The notes under the pieces are model-generated. The model was not told where the DNA came from. It was given only the letters and a program-made list of their open reading frames with translations, and searched no databases. A DNA stretch of 32,838 nt from contig NZ_JAAYXO010000077.1 of NCBI RefSeq assembly GCF_012515855.1, positions 1-32,838 on the forward strand, read 5' to 3'. Made by a program: the position numbers and the translations under genes. Positions 7,989 to 16,951 of this stretch are shown piece by piece; the stretch's first letter is position 1; each line of letters begins with the position of its first letter. This DNA comes from Gordonia sp. (in: high G+C Gram-positive bacteria). Its GTDB lineage: Bacteria; Actinomycetota; Actinomycetes; Mycobacteriales; Mycobacteriaceae.

Positions 7989-8255
7989 TTGACCATCTTG
8001 ACCGTCCCTCGAATAGAACTCCCGTGCCAGAGTGTCGAGAACGACGCCGACCTGTGGTTCGCCGACCAGCCGAACCTGCTGGAAGAGGCGAAGAACCTCT
8101 GCCAGGCCTGCCCGCTACAGCTTCAGTGCCTCGAGGCCGCCCTCGAGCGCGAGGAGCCGTGGGGCGTCTGGGGAGGAGAGATCCTCGACCGCGGCATCGT
8201 CATCGCACGCAAGAGGCCACGCGGGCGGCCGCGTAAGAACGCGGCGCTCGCGTGA
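7989..8255 (+). CDS. whiB7: WhiB7 transcriptional regulator
   Basis: An 88-aa WhiB-family Fe-S protein and master activator of intrinsic antibiotic resistance. From TTG 7989 the [4Fe-4S] ligands are Cys13, Cys38, Cys41 and Cys47. The SigA-binding turn EPWGVWGG is at 56-63 and the C-terminal AT-hook KRPRGRPRK at 75-83, which distinguishes WhiB7 from other Wbl proteins. TTG 7989 gives an N-terminus (MTILTVP) like that of M. tuberculosis WhiB7 (MSVLTVP) and the right length; the frame is open further upstream only into the terminator. An AGAGAAAG stretch (7971-7978) is a modest ribosome site. TTG 7998 is an alternative. It is regulated by autoactivation and leader attenuation. Confidence 0.92.
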   Translation: MTILTVPRIELPCQSVENDADLWFADQPNLLEEAKNLCQACPLQLQCLEAALEREEPWGVWGGEILDRGIVIARKRPRGRPRKNAALA

Positions 8256-8271
8256 GCCGACTGCTCGCCGC

Positions 8272-9588
8272 TCAGCCTTCGAGGCCGGGCACCCACTCGT
8301 TCAGAATCGCACGATACGGGGCCTCGGCGTCGAGCTGAGCGGCGATGCCGACGCAGCCGATCAACACGCGGAAGACCATCACGTACTCGCGCGGAACATT
8401 CAGATTCCGCGACGTCTTGTACACGTCACCGCTCAGATCGGTGGCCTTTCCCGCAGCGCGCTGCAGCCACTTGCGGGTGAAGTGGAAGGTGTCCGCGTAC
8501 AGCGGATCCACATACGGCTGCAGATAATTCGCCAGGTCCTCCGGGCTCACGCGCTTGGCGTGCGAGGCCTGAATGAAATTGGCCTCCACCATGGTCTCGC
8601 GGAGCTCGTCGTACCGCTTGTCGCGCGCCAGGGCGAGGATCGGTCCGGTCTTGTCGGGCAGCCCGTCCGGGTAATGTCCGACGGCGCCGAAGTCGAGGAT
8701 GCCGAAGCGTCCGTCGTCGAGCACATAGAAGTTCCCCGGGTGCGGATCACCGTGCAACAGGCCCACCCGCGCGGGTGAGCTGATCTCGAACGTCGTCATC
8801 TTCGCCGCGGCGTCGTTCCGTTGCTCCTGCGTGCCGTCGGTGATGAGCTTCGACAATCGGATGCCGTCGATCCACTCCGACACCATCACCTTCGGAGCAC
8901 TGGCCACCACCTTCGGGACCAGGAAATCCGGGTCGCCGGTGAAGGCACGAGCGAAGGCGCGCTGGTTGTCGGCTTCGGCGAGGTAGTCGAGCTCGTCCTC
9001 GGTCCGGTCGATCAGCTCGTCGACCATCGCTTTGACGTCGGTGCCGGGAGAGATCTTCTGAAGCAGACCGGACATTCGACTGAGCGTCTTGAGATCGGCT
9101 TTCAGCGCATGATCGGCACCGGGGTACTGCACCTTGACGGCCACCTCGCGCCCGTCGGACCAGACGGCCCGGTGGACCTGACCGATGCTGGCCGACGCCG
9201 CGGGCTGGTCGTCGAACTCGCGGAACCGTTCGTGCCAGCGGGTGCCGAGCTGCTGGTCGAGCACTTTGTGGACGGCGGCCGCCGACAGCGGCGGGGCCTC
9301 CGCCTGGAGTTTGGTCAGTGCCTCGCGGAAGGGCTCACCGAACTCCTCGGGAATCGCGGCTTCCATGATCGAGAGGGCTTGCCCCACCTTCATGGCGCCG
9401 CCCTTGAGCTCGCCGAGCACTGCGAACAGCTGCTCGGCGGTCTTGTTCATCAGGTCGGCGCTGACTTCTTCTTTGCTCGCGCCGGTGATGCGCCTGCCGA
9501 AACCCGCGGCCGCGCGACCTGCCATGCCTATGGGGAGGGACGCCAGCTTTGCGTTGCGACGTCCTTGACCCCGGGTGATCTCGCTCAA
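8272..9588 (-). CDS. ABC1/UbiB-family atypical kinase, Rv3197-like
   Basis: A 438-aa atypical kinase of the ABC1/ADCK/UbiB family. It has the family KxGQ region (GGAMKVGQALS), Ala-rich loop (ASASIGQVHRA), the VAVKVQYPG lysine, catalytic HGDPHPGNF and metal-binding ILDFGAVG. The M. tuberculosis orthologue Rv3197 lies beside whiB7 and has been described as a macrolide-binding ATPase that influences macrolide tolerance; the substrate is unknown. TTG 9588 is chosen because it aligns with the MSEI start of Rv3197, has AAAGGAC (9594-9600) at good spacing and overlaps the upstream stop as TTGA, a translational-coupling geometry. The frame stays open upstream to 9939 only as a shadow of the neighbouring gene. 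Confidence 0.88.
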   Translation of the reverse strand: MSEITRGQGRRNAKLASLPIGMAGRAAAGFGRRITGASKEEVSADLMNKTAEQLFAVLGELKGGAMKVGQALSIMEAAIPEEFGEPFREALTKLQAEAPPLSAAAVHKVLDQQLGTRWHERFREFDDQPAASASIGQVHRAVWSDGREVAVKVQYPGADHALKADLKTLSRMSGLLQKISPGTDVKAMVDELIDRTEDELDYLAEADNQRAFARAFTGDPDFLVPKVVASAPKVMVSEWIDGIRLSKLITDGTQEQRNDAAAKMTTFEISSPARVGLLHGDPHPGNFYVLDDGRFGILDFGAVGHYPDGLPDKTGPILALARDKRYDELRETMVEANFIQASHAKRVSPEDLANYLQPYVDPLYADTFHFTRKWLQRAAGKATDLSGDVYKTSRNLNVPREYVMVFRVLIGCVGIAAQLDAEAPYRAILNEWVPGLEG

Positions 9589-10517
9589 TTTTGTCCTTTC
9601 GCCGCCTGTTCGAGGATAGTGGACGCCGCGCTTTCGGGGGTACTGCCGTACGTCAGTCGACTGCCGTACCGCTGCTGACACCGACAACGCGGGTGGACCG
9701 GCATCGCCGTCGACCGGAGGGTGCTGGGGATCGGGCGAAACTCCAGCGACCGACCCACCAGGGACGGGGCCTGCGTGCGGTGTGCTCGGAGCCGCTCGAC
9801 GATCTCGGCGATCTGGGCCTGTGCGACGGCGGCCGTCGCGAGGCAGGTGCTCGCGCTGGCGCCTCCGGCGACGCCGTAGAGCGTCGCAGCGACCACCGGC
9901 CACAGGGGGTCGAGGTCGGCGCGGTGCAGATCGACGCACCGCAGGCAGCTCGACCGACCCGGCAGAACCAGCGGTCCGACCGTCCCGACGTCGTCGCCCA
10001 CGTGTGCGGGCAGGTGCGGTGTCGCAGTGCCCATCAGCGGTTCCCAGACGGCCGGGTCGGGGACGGGCTGGTCGGCGATCACCACCAGCTGCGGTCGTCG
10101 CCGACCGACGACGTCCAGCTCGCGCGGATCGTACGGTGCCGCCGCGTGGCCGTCGCGGGCGAGCCCGGTCAGCAGTAGCTCGGCGATCTCGCCGTGCCCG
10201 ACCACCCCGACGCTGAACGGAGCCAGACCGACGGTGGGCGGCGCAGTGGCCTTGCCCGCGGCGACGATCCGGTCGAGCATCGACCAGAAGCCCGAGGCGG
10301 TCAACCCGGACGACCGTACGTCGCGTCGCAGCTGACGGTAGCGCTGCGGTGTGCGCAGGCGTTGCAGGATCGCAACGATCTTGGCGCTGGTGACCCCTGG
10401 GTCCACGTCGAGGACCAGCGCGGTGCGCGGATCAGACCCGATGTGCACCCGACGATCGGCCCGGAGCAGGACTGGAGTGCCGGGCGTGAGAACCGGAAGC
10501 GCGTCGCGAGCGGCCAT
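9585..10517 (-). CDS. Cyclodehydratase-like protein, Rv3196-like
   Basis: The protein has 310 aa. It resembles the E1-like/cyclodehydratase partner proteins of azole-type peptide modification (TOMM) systems. The N-terminal part could be a leader-peptide-binding winged-helix fold (TSAKIVAILQRLRTPQRY), the middle has a Rossmann-like strand (VGVVGHGEIAELLL), and CLRCVDLHRADLDP with CRC near the C-terminus supplies the Cys4 zinc site. No precursor peptide or dehydrogenase is nearby, so a modification role is not established; it may be a domesticated relative. The product of Rv3196 occupies the same place in M. tuberculosis. Its stop overlaps the start of the ABC1 kinase by 4 bases. ATG 10517 lacks a clear ribosome site. 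Confidence 0.7.
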   Translation of the reverse strand: MAARDALPVLTPGTPVLLRADRRVHIGSDPRTALVLDVDPGVTSAKIVAILQRLRTPQRYRQLRRDVRSSGLTASGFWSMLDRIVAAGKATAPPTVGLAPFSVGVVGHGEIAELLLTGLARDGHAAAPYDPRELDVVGRRRPQLVVIADQPVPDPAVWEPLMGTATPHLPAHVGDDVGTVGPLVLPGRSSCLRCVDLHRADLDPLWPVVAATLYGVAGGASASTCLATAAVAQAQIAEIVERLRAHRTQAPSLVGRSLEFRPIPSTLRSTAMPVHPRCRCQQRYGSRLTYGSTPESAASTILEQAAKGQN

Positions 10518-10586
10518 GTCTCACAGGCTGGCAGCGTGCCGCCGCGGTGGCGAACCGGTTGTCCACAGGTTTGCGGACGCCGACGA

Positions 10587-12020
10587 TCAGGCCTGCTCGG
10601 GGCCCTTCTCGCCGGTGTCCTTGTTGTCGCTGTCCTTGTTGTCCCCAGCGTTGTTGTCTTGTGCGTCGGTGTCGTTCGCAGCGAACTGGCGCTCGAGTTC
10701 GGCGATCGCATCGTCGATGCCGGAGACGTCGCCGCCGATCACCCCGTCGATGAAGCCCGCCGGATTGTCGAGATCGTCGGCGTCGGGAAGCAGGTCCGGG
10801 TGATCCCACACGCCGTCCCGCACGGTGATGTCGGACGCCTCGGTCAACGACCGCCACAGTGTGGCCGCCTCGCGCAGCTTGCGCGGGCGCAGGTCCATGC
10901 CGATGAGGGTGGCAAAGGTCTGTTCGGCCGGTCCACCGGATGCGCGCCGACGGCGCATGGTCTCGGTGAGGGCCGCGGTGCTCGGAATCCGATCGCCGAG
11001 CGCGTTCGACACGACGAGTTCCACCCAGCCCTCGATCAATGCGAGCAAGGTCTCGAGTCGACTGAGCGCAGCCTGTTGCGCAGGCGTGGTCTGCGGCTCG
11101 AACGACGCCGCCGACCCCATCAGCTCTTCGAGCTTGCCGGGGTTGGTGAACAACTCCTGCGGGTCGATGTCGGTCGCCAGGTTCTGTAGGCCGCCGAGGT
11201 CCACGCGGATGCCGCGCGCGTACTCCTCGACAGTGGCCAGGACCCGCTGCTTGAGCCACGGGACATGGCTGAACAGGCGGATGTGGGCGGCTTCACGCGC
11301 GGCGAGGAAGACGACGATCTCCTGCGCGGGCAGGTCGAGCCCTTCGGCGAACTTCGCGATCGCCTCGGGCAGCAGCACGCCCATGCGATCGGGTGCCAGG
11401 GGAAGTCCGATGTCGGTGGAGGTCAGGACCCCGCCGGCGAGCTGACCGAGGCCTTGCCCCAGTTGCGTGCCGTACATGGTGCCGCTGAGCTGACCGATCA
11501 TCGCCATCATCGGGCCGGCCAGTGCTTTGGCCTCCTCCGGGAGGCCTGCGTCCATCGTCTTCGACATCTGCTCGGCGATCGGGTCGCACAGGGTGCGCCA
11601 GGTCGGCAGGGTGTTCTCCAGCCAGTCGACGGGAGTCCACGCGGCGGTGCTGCTGATGCCCGCGGGCAGGGTGGTCTGCTCGTCGAGCCACACCTCGGCC
11701 AGACGGACGGCGTCGGCCACCGCCTGATCCTCCTTGGCGAGCATCGGGGTGAAGGCGCCGATCTGCTGGCGCGCGAGATTGGCGGCGACCTCGTAGTTCA
11801 CCGGGCCGGATCCGCCCGCGGACATGCCCGAGCCCATGCCGCTGAACATGTTGCCCAACTGACTGAACAACTGACCGAGCTGCGACGGGTCGATGGGGCC
11901 GTCGCCCATCGCGAACCCGAAGGGGTTGTTCGCGCTGTTGCTCGCGTCGTCGTTGTCCCTTTTTCGGTCGTCTTTGTTGTCGTCGTTCGAGGACGAGAAT
12001 CCGAAGGGCAGATCATTCAT
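10587..12020 (-). CDS. Zincin-like (DUF2342-type) protein, Rv3195-like
   Basis: 477 aa, of the actinobacterial 'putative hydrolase / zinc-dependent metalloprotease' family. The N-terminus MNDLPFGFS is typical, followed by an Asn/Asp-rich, Gly/Met-rich low-complexity stretch. The central region has AAREAAHIRLFSHVPWL and the later LIEGWVELVVSNALG segment. No HExxH is present and the second segment has Trp-Val where some relatives have His, so protease activity is doubtful. The C-terminus is acidic and Asn/Lys-rich (AGDNKDSDNKD). It is first gene of a minus-strand operon, 69 bp upstream of the cyclodehydratase-like gene, and diverges from the PDZ protease with only 71 bp between starts. Confidence 0.78.
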   Translation of the reverse strand: MNDLPFGFSSSNDDNKDDRKRDNDDASNSANNPFGFAMGDGPIDPSQLGQLFSQLGNMFSGMGSGMSAGGSGPVNYEVAANLARQQIGAFTPMLAKEDQAVADAVRLAEVWLDEQTTLPAGISSTAAWTPVDWLENTLPTWRTLCDPIAEQMSKTMDAGLPEEAKALAGPMMAMIGQLSGTMYGTQLGQGLGQLAGGVLTSTDIGLPLAPDRMGVLLPEAIAKFAEGLDLPAQEIVVFLAAREAAHIRLFSHVPWLKQRVLATVEEYARGIRVDLGGLQNLATDIDPQELFTNPGKLEELMGSAASFEPQTTPAQQAALSRLETLLALIEGWVELVVSNALGDRIPSTAALTETMRRRRASGGPAEQTFATLIGMDLRPRKLREAATLWRSLTEASDITVRDGVWDHPDLLPDADDLDNPAGFIDGVIGGDVSGIDDAIAELERQFAANDTDAQDNNAGDNKDSDNKDTGEKGPEQA

Positions 12021-12091
12021 GTCCTCAACGGTACCGGCATCCGGCCTCCGCGTGCGGGCTCCGCGAAGGCTGCTGCATTACCCTGGGCCGG

Positions 12092-13132
12092 GTGACCTTC
12101 AAGCCAGCCCACCGCCGCATCATCACGCTCTCCGTGGGCGTCGTGCTGCTCGTCGCGTTCATCGTCGCCGGATCCACCCTGCGCGTGCCGTACATCGCGC
12201 TCGGGCCGGGCGTGACGGTCAACACCCTCGGCGACTTCGAGGGCAAGCGCGTGGTGAAGGTGTCCGATGCGGTGGATCCGAACCCGAAGGGCAACCTGAA
12301 CCTGACGACGGTGTCGCTGTACGACGGGCTGACGCTGTTCGACGCGCTCGGCATGTGGATCTCCGGGTCGTACGAGCTCGCGCCCCGTGACCTGTACTAC
12401 CCGCCGGACCAGACCGTCGAGCAAGTCCAGGAGCAGAACACCGCGCAAATGGCCGGCTCGGAGGCCAACGCGACAATGGCTGCGATGCAGTACCTGAACA
12501 AGCCGGTGGCGCTGGGCGTCGGCGACGTCGCGAAGAAGGGGCCGTCGGCGGGCAAGCTGCTGCCGTCGGACCGGGTGATCAGTGTCGACGGGACGCCGAT
12601 CAACGGTCCGCAAGCCCTGTTCGACGTCCTCGCGAAGAAGAAGCCGGGCGACGAGATCGCGGTGGTGGTGCAACGCCGCGCCGAGCGACTCACCCAGCAG
12701 GTGACCCTCGGTGCGCGCCCCGACGACGCCGAGCGGCCCTACCTCGGAATCACGCCGCAGATGGTTCCGGCGGACCCGAACACCAACATCGTTTACAGCG
12801 TCGGCGCCATCGGCGGTCCGTCCGCGGGCCTGATGCTGACGCTGTCGGTGATCGACCAGATGACCCCCGGCAATCTCACGCACGGCAAGTTCGTCGCCGG
12901 CACCGGAACCATCGACCCGAGCGGCAAGGTCGGACCCATCGGCGGGATCGAGCACAAGATCAAGGCGGCGCGTGACGCCGGGGCGACGGTCTTCCTGGTC
13001 CCGGCCGACAACTGCGCAGCGGCGACGTCGGACACGCCGGACGGTGTCGAGCTGGTCAAGGTGGAGAACCTGACCGGTGCGATGGACGCCCTCGCCACGC
13101 TCGACACCGACAAGTCGCGCCCGAGCTGCTAG
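12092..13132 (+). CDS. Membrane-anchored PDZ/Lon-like serine protease (YlbL family), Rv3194c-like
   Basis: 346 aa. An N-terminal TM anchor (about 11-30) is followed by an extracytoplasmic region, a PDZ domain (KKGPSAGKLLPSDRVISVDGTPI, about 150-210) and a C-terminal Lon-type (S16) protease domain. The catalytic dyad is Ser244 in GGPSAG and Lys289 in IEHKIKAA, with the Lon signature GKVGPIGGI between them. The substrate is unknown. GTG 12092 is used; the ORF starts in the short divergent promoter shared with the zincin-like gene. The stop TAG lies at the first base of a 17-bp tandem duplication. Confidence 0.9.
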   Translation: MTFKPAHRRIITLSVGVVLLVAFIVAGSTLRVPYIALGPGVTVNTLGDFEGKRVVKVSDAVDPNPKGNLNLTTVSLYDGLTLFDALGMWISGSYELAPRDLYYPPDQTVEQVQEQNTAQMAGSEANATMAAMQYLNKPVALGVGDVAKKGPSAGKLLPSDRVISVDGTPINGPQALFDVLAKKKPGDEIAVVVQRRAERLTQQVTLGARPDDAERPYLGITPQMVPADPNTNIVYSVGAIGGPSAGLMLTLSVIDQMTPGNLTHGKFVAGTGTIDPSGKVGPIGGIEHKIKAARDAGATVFLVPADNCAAATSDTPDGVELVKVENLTGAMDALATLDTDKSRPSC

Positions 13133-13164
13133 CGCTGCCTACGAATCAGCGCTGCCTACGAATC
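13131..13164. repeat. 17-bp perfect tandem duplication at convergent stops
   Basis: AGCGCTGCCTACGAATC occurs twice without mismatch (13131-13147, 13148-13164). The array starts inside the stop of the PDZ protease gene and ends inside the stop of the convergent PPA1309-type gene (13163-13165), so it fills the whole intergenic space. Confidence 0.9.
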
Positions 13165-13732
13165 AGTGCTGCAGTGTCTGGGCCAGCGCGTCGAGCAGAT
13201 TCGGCGCCAGATCGGGGTGGGTCTGCAGATCACCGGACTGCGACCCGTCGTCGTTCTTGAGGGCCAGCAGTGCCACGCGCTTGCCGTTGCGCAGAACTCC
13301 GGCGGCCAGGCGGGCGGTCTGCCTGCCGGGATGGGTCGCCGCCGCCTGTCGTGCCGCCTCGTCGGCCGCGGTGGGGTCGGCCAGCAGCGGTTCCAGGGCG
13401 GCGTCCAGATCGGCCTCGGCGTCCGGCGGCAGCAGGGTGATCTCCGTGACCAGCGCGCATCCGACCACCGGCCGGGGCCACGAGAGGGTGGTCAAGAGTT
13501 CCTCGAGATCGGCGGCGTGGGTCTCCTGAACCACCGGACTCAGCGAGGAGTCGTCGTCCGGATCCACCAGACCGGGCGCTTGGGCGGCCAGGATCTGGGT
13601 CGGGACCAGACCGAACAGCGTCGGGGCCGACCCCCACGGGAGATCGGCGGTGTAGGCGAGGCACTGGGCGAGCGCGTTGCCGAGGTCGGCCTGCGAGTAA
13701 CCGGCGGCTCCAGAATCAGCTGAGGACGTCAC
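13163..13732 (-). CDS. PPA1309-family conserved protein
   Basis: A 189-aa soluble protein with no enzymatic motif recognised, Asp/Ala-rich. It includes LPWGSAPTLFGLVPT and SWPRPVVGCALVTEITLLPPDAE, which resemble the actinobacterial PPA1309-like family usually found next to the UPF0182 gene. GTG 13732 (MTSSADSGAAGYSQ) is chosen as the first plausible start at the right length; the frame is open further upstream but runs into the promoter of the divergent UPF0182 gene. No good ribosome site is seen. Function unknown. Confidence 0.72.
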   Translation of the reverse strand: MTSSADSGAAGYSQADLGNALAQCLAYTADLPWGSAPTLFGLVPTQILAAQAPGLVDPDDDSSLSPVVQETHAADLEELLTTLSWPRPVVGCALVTEITLLPPDAEADLDAALEPLLADPTAADEAARQAAATHPGRQTARLAAGVLRNGKRVALLALKNDDGSQSGDLQTHPDLAPNLLDALAQTLQH

Positions 13733-13851
13733 GGGTCTATTGTGCAGGCCACTCCGGTCGGCGTCGCGAGCGGCCGAACTGCGCGAATCGGTAAGGTGGT
13801 CGACATTGCTGTCGCACGCGTGTGGGCAGAGACGAATCAGGAGCTTAGCTA

Positions 13852-16839
13852 GTGGTGAGTATGACCGGATCGACCGGTAGGCCGACCTTGTCGCGCCGAG
13901 GAAAGATCCTCCTCGGGATCGGTGTCGCAATCCTGCTTCTGATATTGATCGGCCCGCAGGTGGTGACACTGACGACGGACTGGCTCTGGTACTCCGACGT
14001 GGGCTATTCGACCGTGATGTCCACGATGATCACCACCAGGCTCGTGGTCTTCGCGGTGGTCGCGGTGGTGGTCGCGGCCATCATCTACGGTGCGGTCTAC
14101 GCGGCCTACCGGGTGCGACCCGACTTCGTGATGCTGAGCAGCCCCAACGACCCGCTGGCGCGCTACCGCACCGCGATCGGCGTCCGCCCCAAGGTGTCGT
14201 TCATTCTCCCCGCTGCGTTCATCGGCGTCATGGCCGGGCTCATCGCGCAGAGTTCGTGGTCCACGGTCCTGACGTTTCTGAACGGTGAGGCGTTCGGCAC
14301 CAAGGACCCGGAGTTCGGACTCGACATCGGTTTCTACGCGTTCACCCTGCCGTTCGTGCGCATGGTGCTCGACATCGTGTTCATCGCGCTGGTCATCGCC
14401 TTCATCGGAAGCTTGATCACGCACTACGTCTTCGGCGGGCTGCGTCTCGGCGGAGGCGGCCGACAGGGTTCGCTGACCCGCGCCGCCCGCATCCAGCTCG
14501 CGGTGATTGCGGGACTGTTCATGCTGGCCAAGGCCGTCGGTTACTGGCTCGATCGCTACGAACTGCTCAGCAACGGGCGTCGCGGCGACATCTTCACCGG
14601 CGCAAGCTACACGGACATCAACTTCGTGCTGCCGTCCAAGCTGATCCTGATGGCGATCGCGATCGTGTGCGCCGTGGCGTTCTTCGCGGCGATCGTGCTG
14701 CGCGACCTCCGCATCCCGGCCCTGGCCGCGGTGCTGATGCTGCTCTCCGCCCTGGTGATCGGCGTCGTCTGGCCCGCCGCGATGGAACAGTTCTCGGTGA
14801 AGCCGAGCGCGGACGTCAAGGAAGCCGAGTACATCGAGCGGAACATCGCCGCAACCACCGAGGCCTACCGGATCCGTCCGGGCAGGGACGTCACCTACGA
14901 CAACGACTGGGCTCGCAAGGAGGCCAACCCGGCCACGGTGAACTCCGACACGGCGACGCTCTCGAACATCCGCCTGCTCGATCCGGCCGTGATGTCGACC
15001 GCCTTCTTCCAGCGCCAGGCGCTGAAGAACGTGTACGGGTTCCCCGCGCAGCTGGCGGTCGACCGCTACGAGGTCAAGGAGGACGGGAAGAGCGTCTCCC
15101 GCGACTTCATCGTCGCCGCGCGTGAACTCGATCCGTCGCGCCTGAGCGGCAACCAGACCAACTGGCTCAACAAGCACACCGTGTTCACCCACGGCAACGG
15201 CTTCATCGCGGCCCAGGCCAACAAGGTCGACGAGGCCCCGAACGGCGACACCAACTCCGATTCCGGCGGCCTCCCGGTGTTCCTCGTGTCGGACGTCGCC
15301 AACGTCAACACACCCGAATACAAGGCCACCGCGCCGATCAAGGTGACCCAGCCGCGCATCTACTTCGGCGAGATGATCGCCAAGGTGAACCCCGACTACG
15401 CCATCGTCGGGACCGGCGACGGCACCACCGGACGCGAGTACGACGGCGACAACGAGAACTATCGGTACTCGGCCGACTCGGGCGTCAAGCTGAGCAACTT
15501 CGGCGTGCGCATGCTGTACGCACTGAAGTACGGCGAACGGAACTTCGTCCTGTCGAGTGCTGTCACCGACAATTCGCGAATCCTCTACGACCGCGATCCG
15601 CGTGACCGCGTCAAGAAGGTCGCGCCGTGGCTGACCACCGACTCCAAGACGTACCCGGCGGTCATGGCCGACGGTTCGATCAAGTGGATCGTCGACGGGT
15701 ACACCACCCTGAAGACCTACCCGTACGCGCAGCGGATGGCGCTCGACGCCGCGACCGCCGACTCCCGCCAGTCGCAGGCCGGCCCCACGGGTCGTTCACA
15801 GGCTGAGCAGGAGGTCTCGTACGTCCGGAACTCGGTGAAGGCCACCGTCGACGCCTACACCGGCGACGTTGAGCTGTACCAGGCCGACGACACCGATCCG
15901 GTGCTCAAGACCTGGATGAAGGCGTTCCCCGGAACGGTGAAGCCGAAGGCCGAGCTCGACAAGCGGCCCGACCTGCGCGCGCACCTGCGGTACCCGGAGG
16001 ACATCTTCAAGATCCAGCGCGAACTGCTCACCAAGTACCACGTCGAGGACGGTTCCACGTTCTTCAAGTCGAGCAACTTCTGGACGGTGCCCGACGACCC
16101 GACGGTCGACAAGACGACGGCGCCGCAGCCGCCGTACTACTTCACCGCGTCGTCGCCGAGCGATGAGGCGAAGGCGCAGTTCCAGCTGACGTCGGTGATG
16201 ACGGCGCTGGCTCGGCCGAACCTCGCCGCCTACATGACCGCGGACTCGGATCCGGAAGGATTCGGTCGGATCACGGTCAAGACGCTGCCGACATCGTCGC
16301 AGTCGGTGGGTCCGCAGCAGGCCACCGAGGCGATGAAGAACAGCCCGTCCAGTACGCGTGACCGCCAGCTGGTCGAGAACTCGAGCAAGGTGACCTACGG
16401 AAACCTGCTGGCCCTGCCTGTGGGCGACAACGGGATCCTGTACGTGCAGCCGATGTACAACCAGGCCAAGGGCGGCGACTCCGCCATCCCGAAGCTGTAC
16501 CGGGTGCTGACGTACTACAACGCCGCCGCGGGTGAGAAGAAGGCCAACGCAGGGTACGCGCCGACCATCGGTGAGGCGCTGCGTCAGGTCGGTATCGACC
16601 CGGCGGCAGCCACCGAACCGGACGCGGGAGCTCCGCCGAGCAACAGCGGCCAGCCGTCGCCGAAGCCCGCCGAGCCCGCGCCGAGCGGCGACGCGAGCCG
16701 CGATGCGGTCGTGAGCGAGCTGGGTGACGCACTCGAAGAGGTCCGCAAGGCGCAGACCAGCGGCGACTTCAAGGCCTACGGCGAGGCGCTCGATCGACTC
16801 GACAAGGCGATCAAGAAGTACGAGGCGATGGGCGGCTAG
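13852..16839 (+). CDS. UPF0182 (COG1615) large membrane protein, Rv3193c-like
   Basis: 995 aa. About seven hydrophobic TM segments occupy the first ~310 residues (for example LLGIGVAILLLILIGPQVV, FAVVAVVVAAIIYGAVYA and LAAVLMLLSALVIGVVWPA). A long extracytoplasmic region rich in charged and aromatic residues follows, then a Pro/Ser-rich linker (GAPPSNSGQPSPKPAEP) and a C-terminal helical segment. The family is near-universal in actinobacteria and of unknown function. GTG 13852 is the first start; the in-frame ATG 13861 (GTG GTG AGT ATG) is an alternative. A large hairpin 13 bp after the stop ends transcription. Confidence 0.9.
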   Translation: MVSMTGSTGRPTLSRRGKILLGIGVAILLLILIGPQVVTLTTDWLWYSDVGYSTVMSTMITTRLVVFAVVAVVVAAIIYGAVYAAYRVRPDFVMLSSPNDPLARYRTAIGVRPKVSFILPAAFIGVMAGLIAQSSWSTVLTFLNGEAFGTKDPEFGLDIGFYAFTLPFVRMVLDIVFIALVIAFIGSLITHYVFGGLRLGGGGRQGSLTRAARIQLAVIAGLFMLAKAVGYWLDRYELLSNGRRGDIFTGASYTDINFVLPSKLILMAIAIVCAVAFFAAIVLRDLRIPALAAVLMLLSALVIGVVWPAAMEQFSVKPSADVKEAEYIERNIAATTEAYRIRPGRDVTYDNDWARKEANPATVNSDTATLSNIRLLDPAVMSTAFFQRQALKNVYGFPAQLAVDRYEVKEDGKSVSRDFIVAARELDPSRLSGNQTNWLNKHTVFTHGNGFIAAQANKVDEAPNGDTNSDSGGLPVFLVSDVANVNTPEYKATAPIKVTQPRIYFGEMIAKVNPDYAIVGTGDGTTGREYDGDNENYRYSADSGVKLSNFGVRMLYALKYGERNFVLSSAVTDNSRILYDRDPRDRVKKVAPWLTTDSKTYPAVMADGSIKWIVDGYTTLKTYPYAQRMALDAATADSRQSQAGPTGRSQAEQEVSYVRNSVKATVDAYTGDVELYQADDTDPVLKTWMKAFPGTVKPKAELDKRPDLRAHLRYPEDIFKIQRELLTKYHVEDGSTFFKSSNFWTVPDDPTVDKTTAPQPPYYFTASSPSDEAKAQFQLTSVMTALARPNLAAYMTADSDPEGFGRITVKTLPTSSQSVGPQQATEAMKNSPSSTRDRQLVENSSKVTYGNLLALPVGDNGILYVQPMYNQAKGGDSAIPKLYRVLTYYNAAAGEKKANAGYAPTIGEALRQVGIDPAAATEPDAGAPPSNSGQPSPKPAEPAPSGDASRDAVVSELGDALEEVRKAQTSGDFKAYGEALDRLDKAIKKYEAMGG

Positions 16840-16851
16840 AGCCGACTGTCA

Positions 16852-16902
16852 CAACAGAGAACGCCGGCCGAGCGAACTTCGCTCGGCCGGCATTCTCTGT
16901 TG
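16852..16902. terminator. Bidirectional terminator, 25-bp stem
   Basis: The arms 16852-16876 and 16878-16902 are complementary over 25 positions with one C-A mismatch, around a one-base centre (functional loop GAACTTC). It lies between the convergent UPF0182 gene and the small membrane gene, so it can serve both strands. No strong U-tract. Confidence 0.85.
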
Positions 16903-16951
16903 AGTGCTTCGCCCTGATGTCGCGTCTCGGCGCGGCTTCAAGCACGCGACT

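Noticed and set aside
9585-10517. A complete thiazole/oxazole peptide biosynthesis cluster
   Set aside because: Only the cyclodehydratase-like protein is present; no precursor peptide, dehydrogenase or transporter was found nearby.
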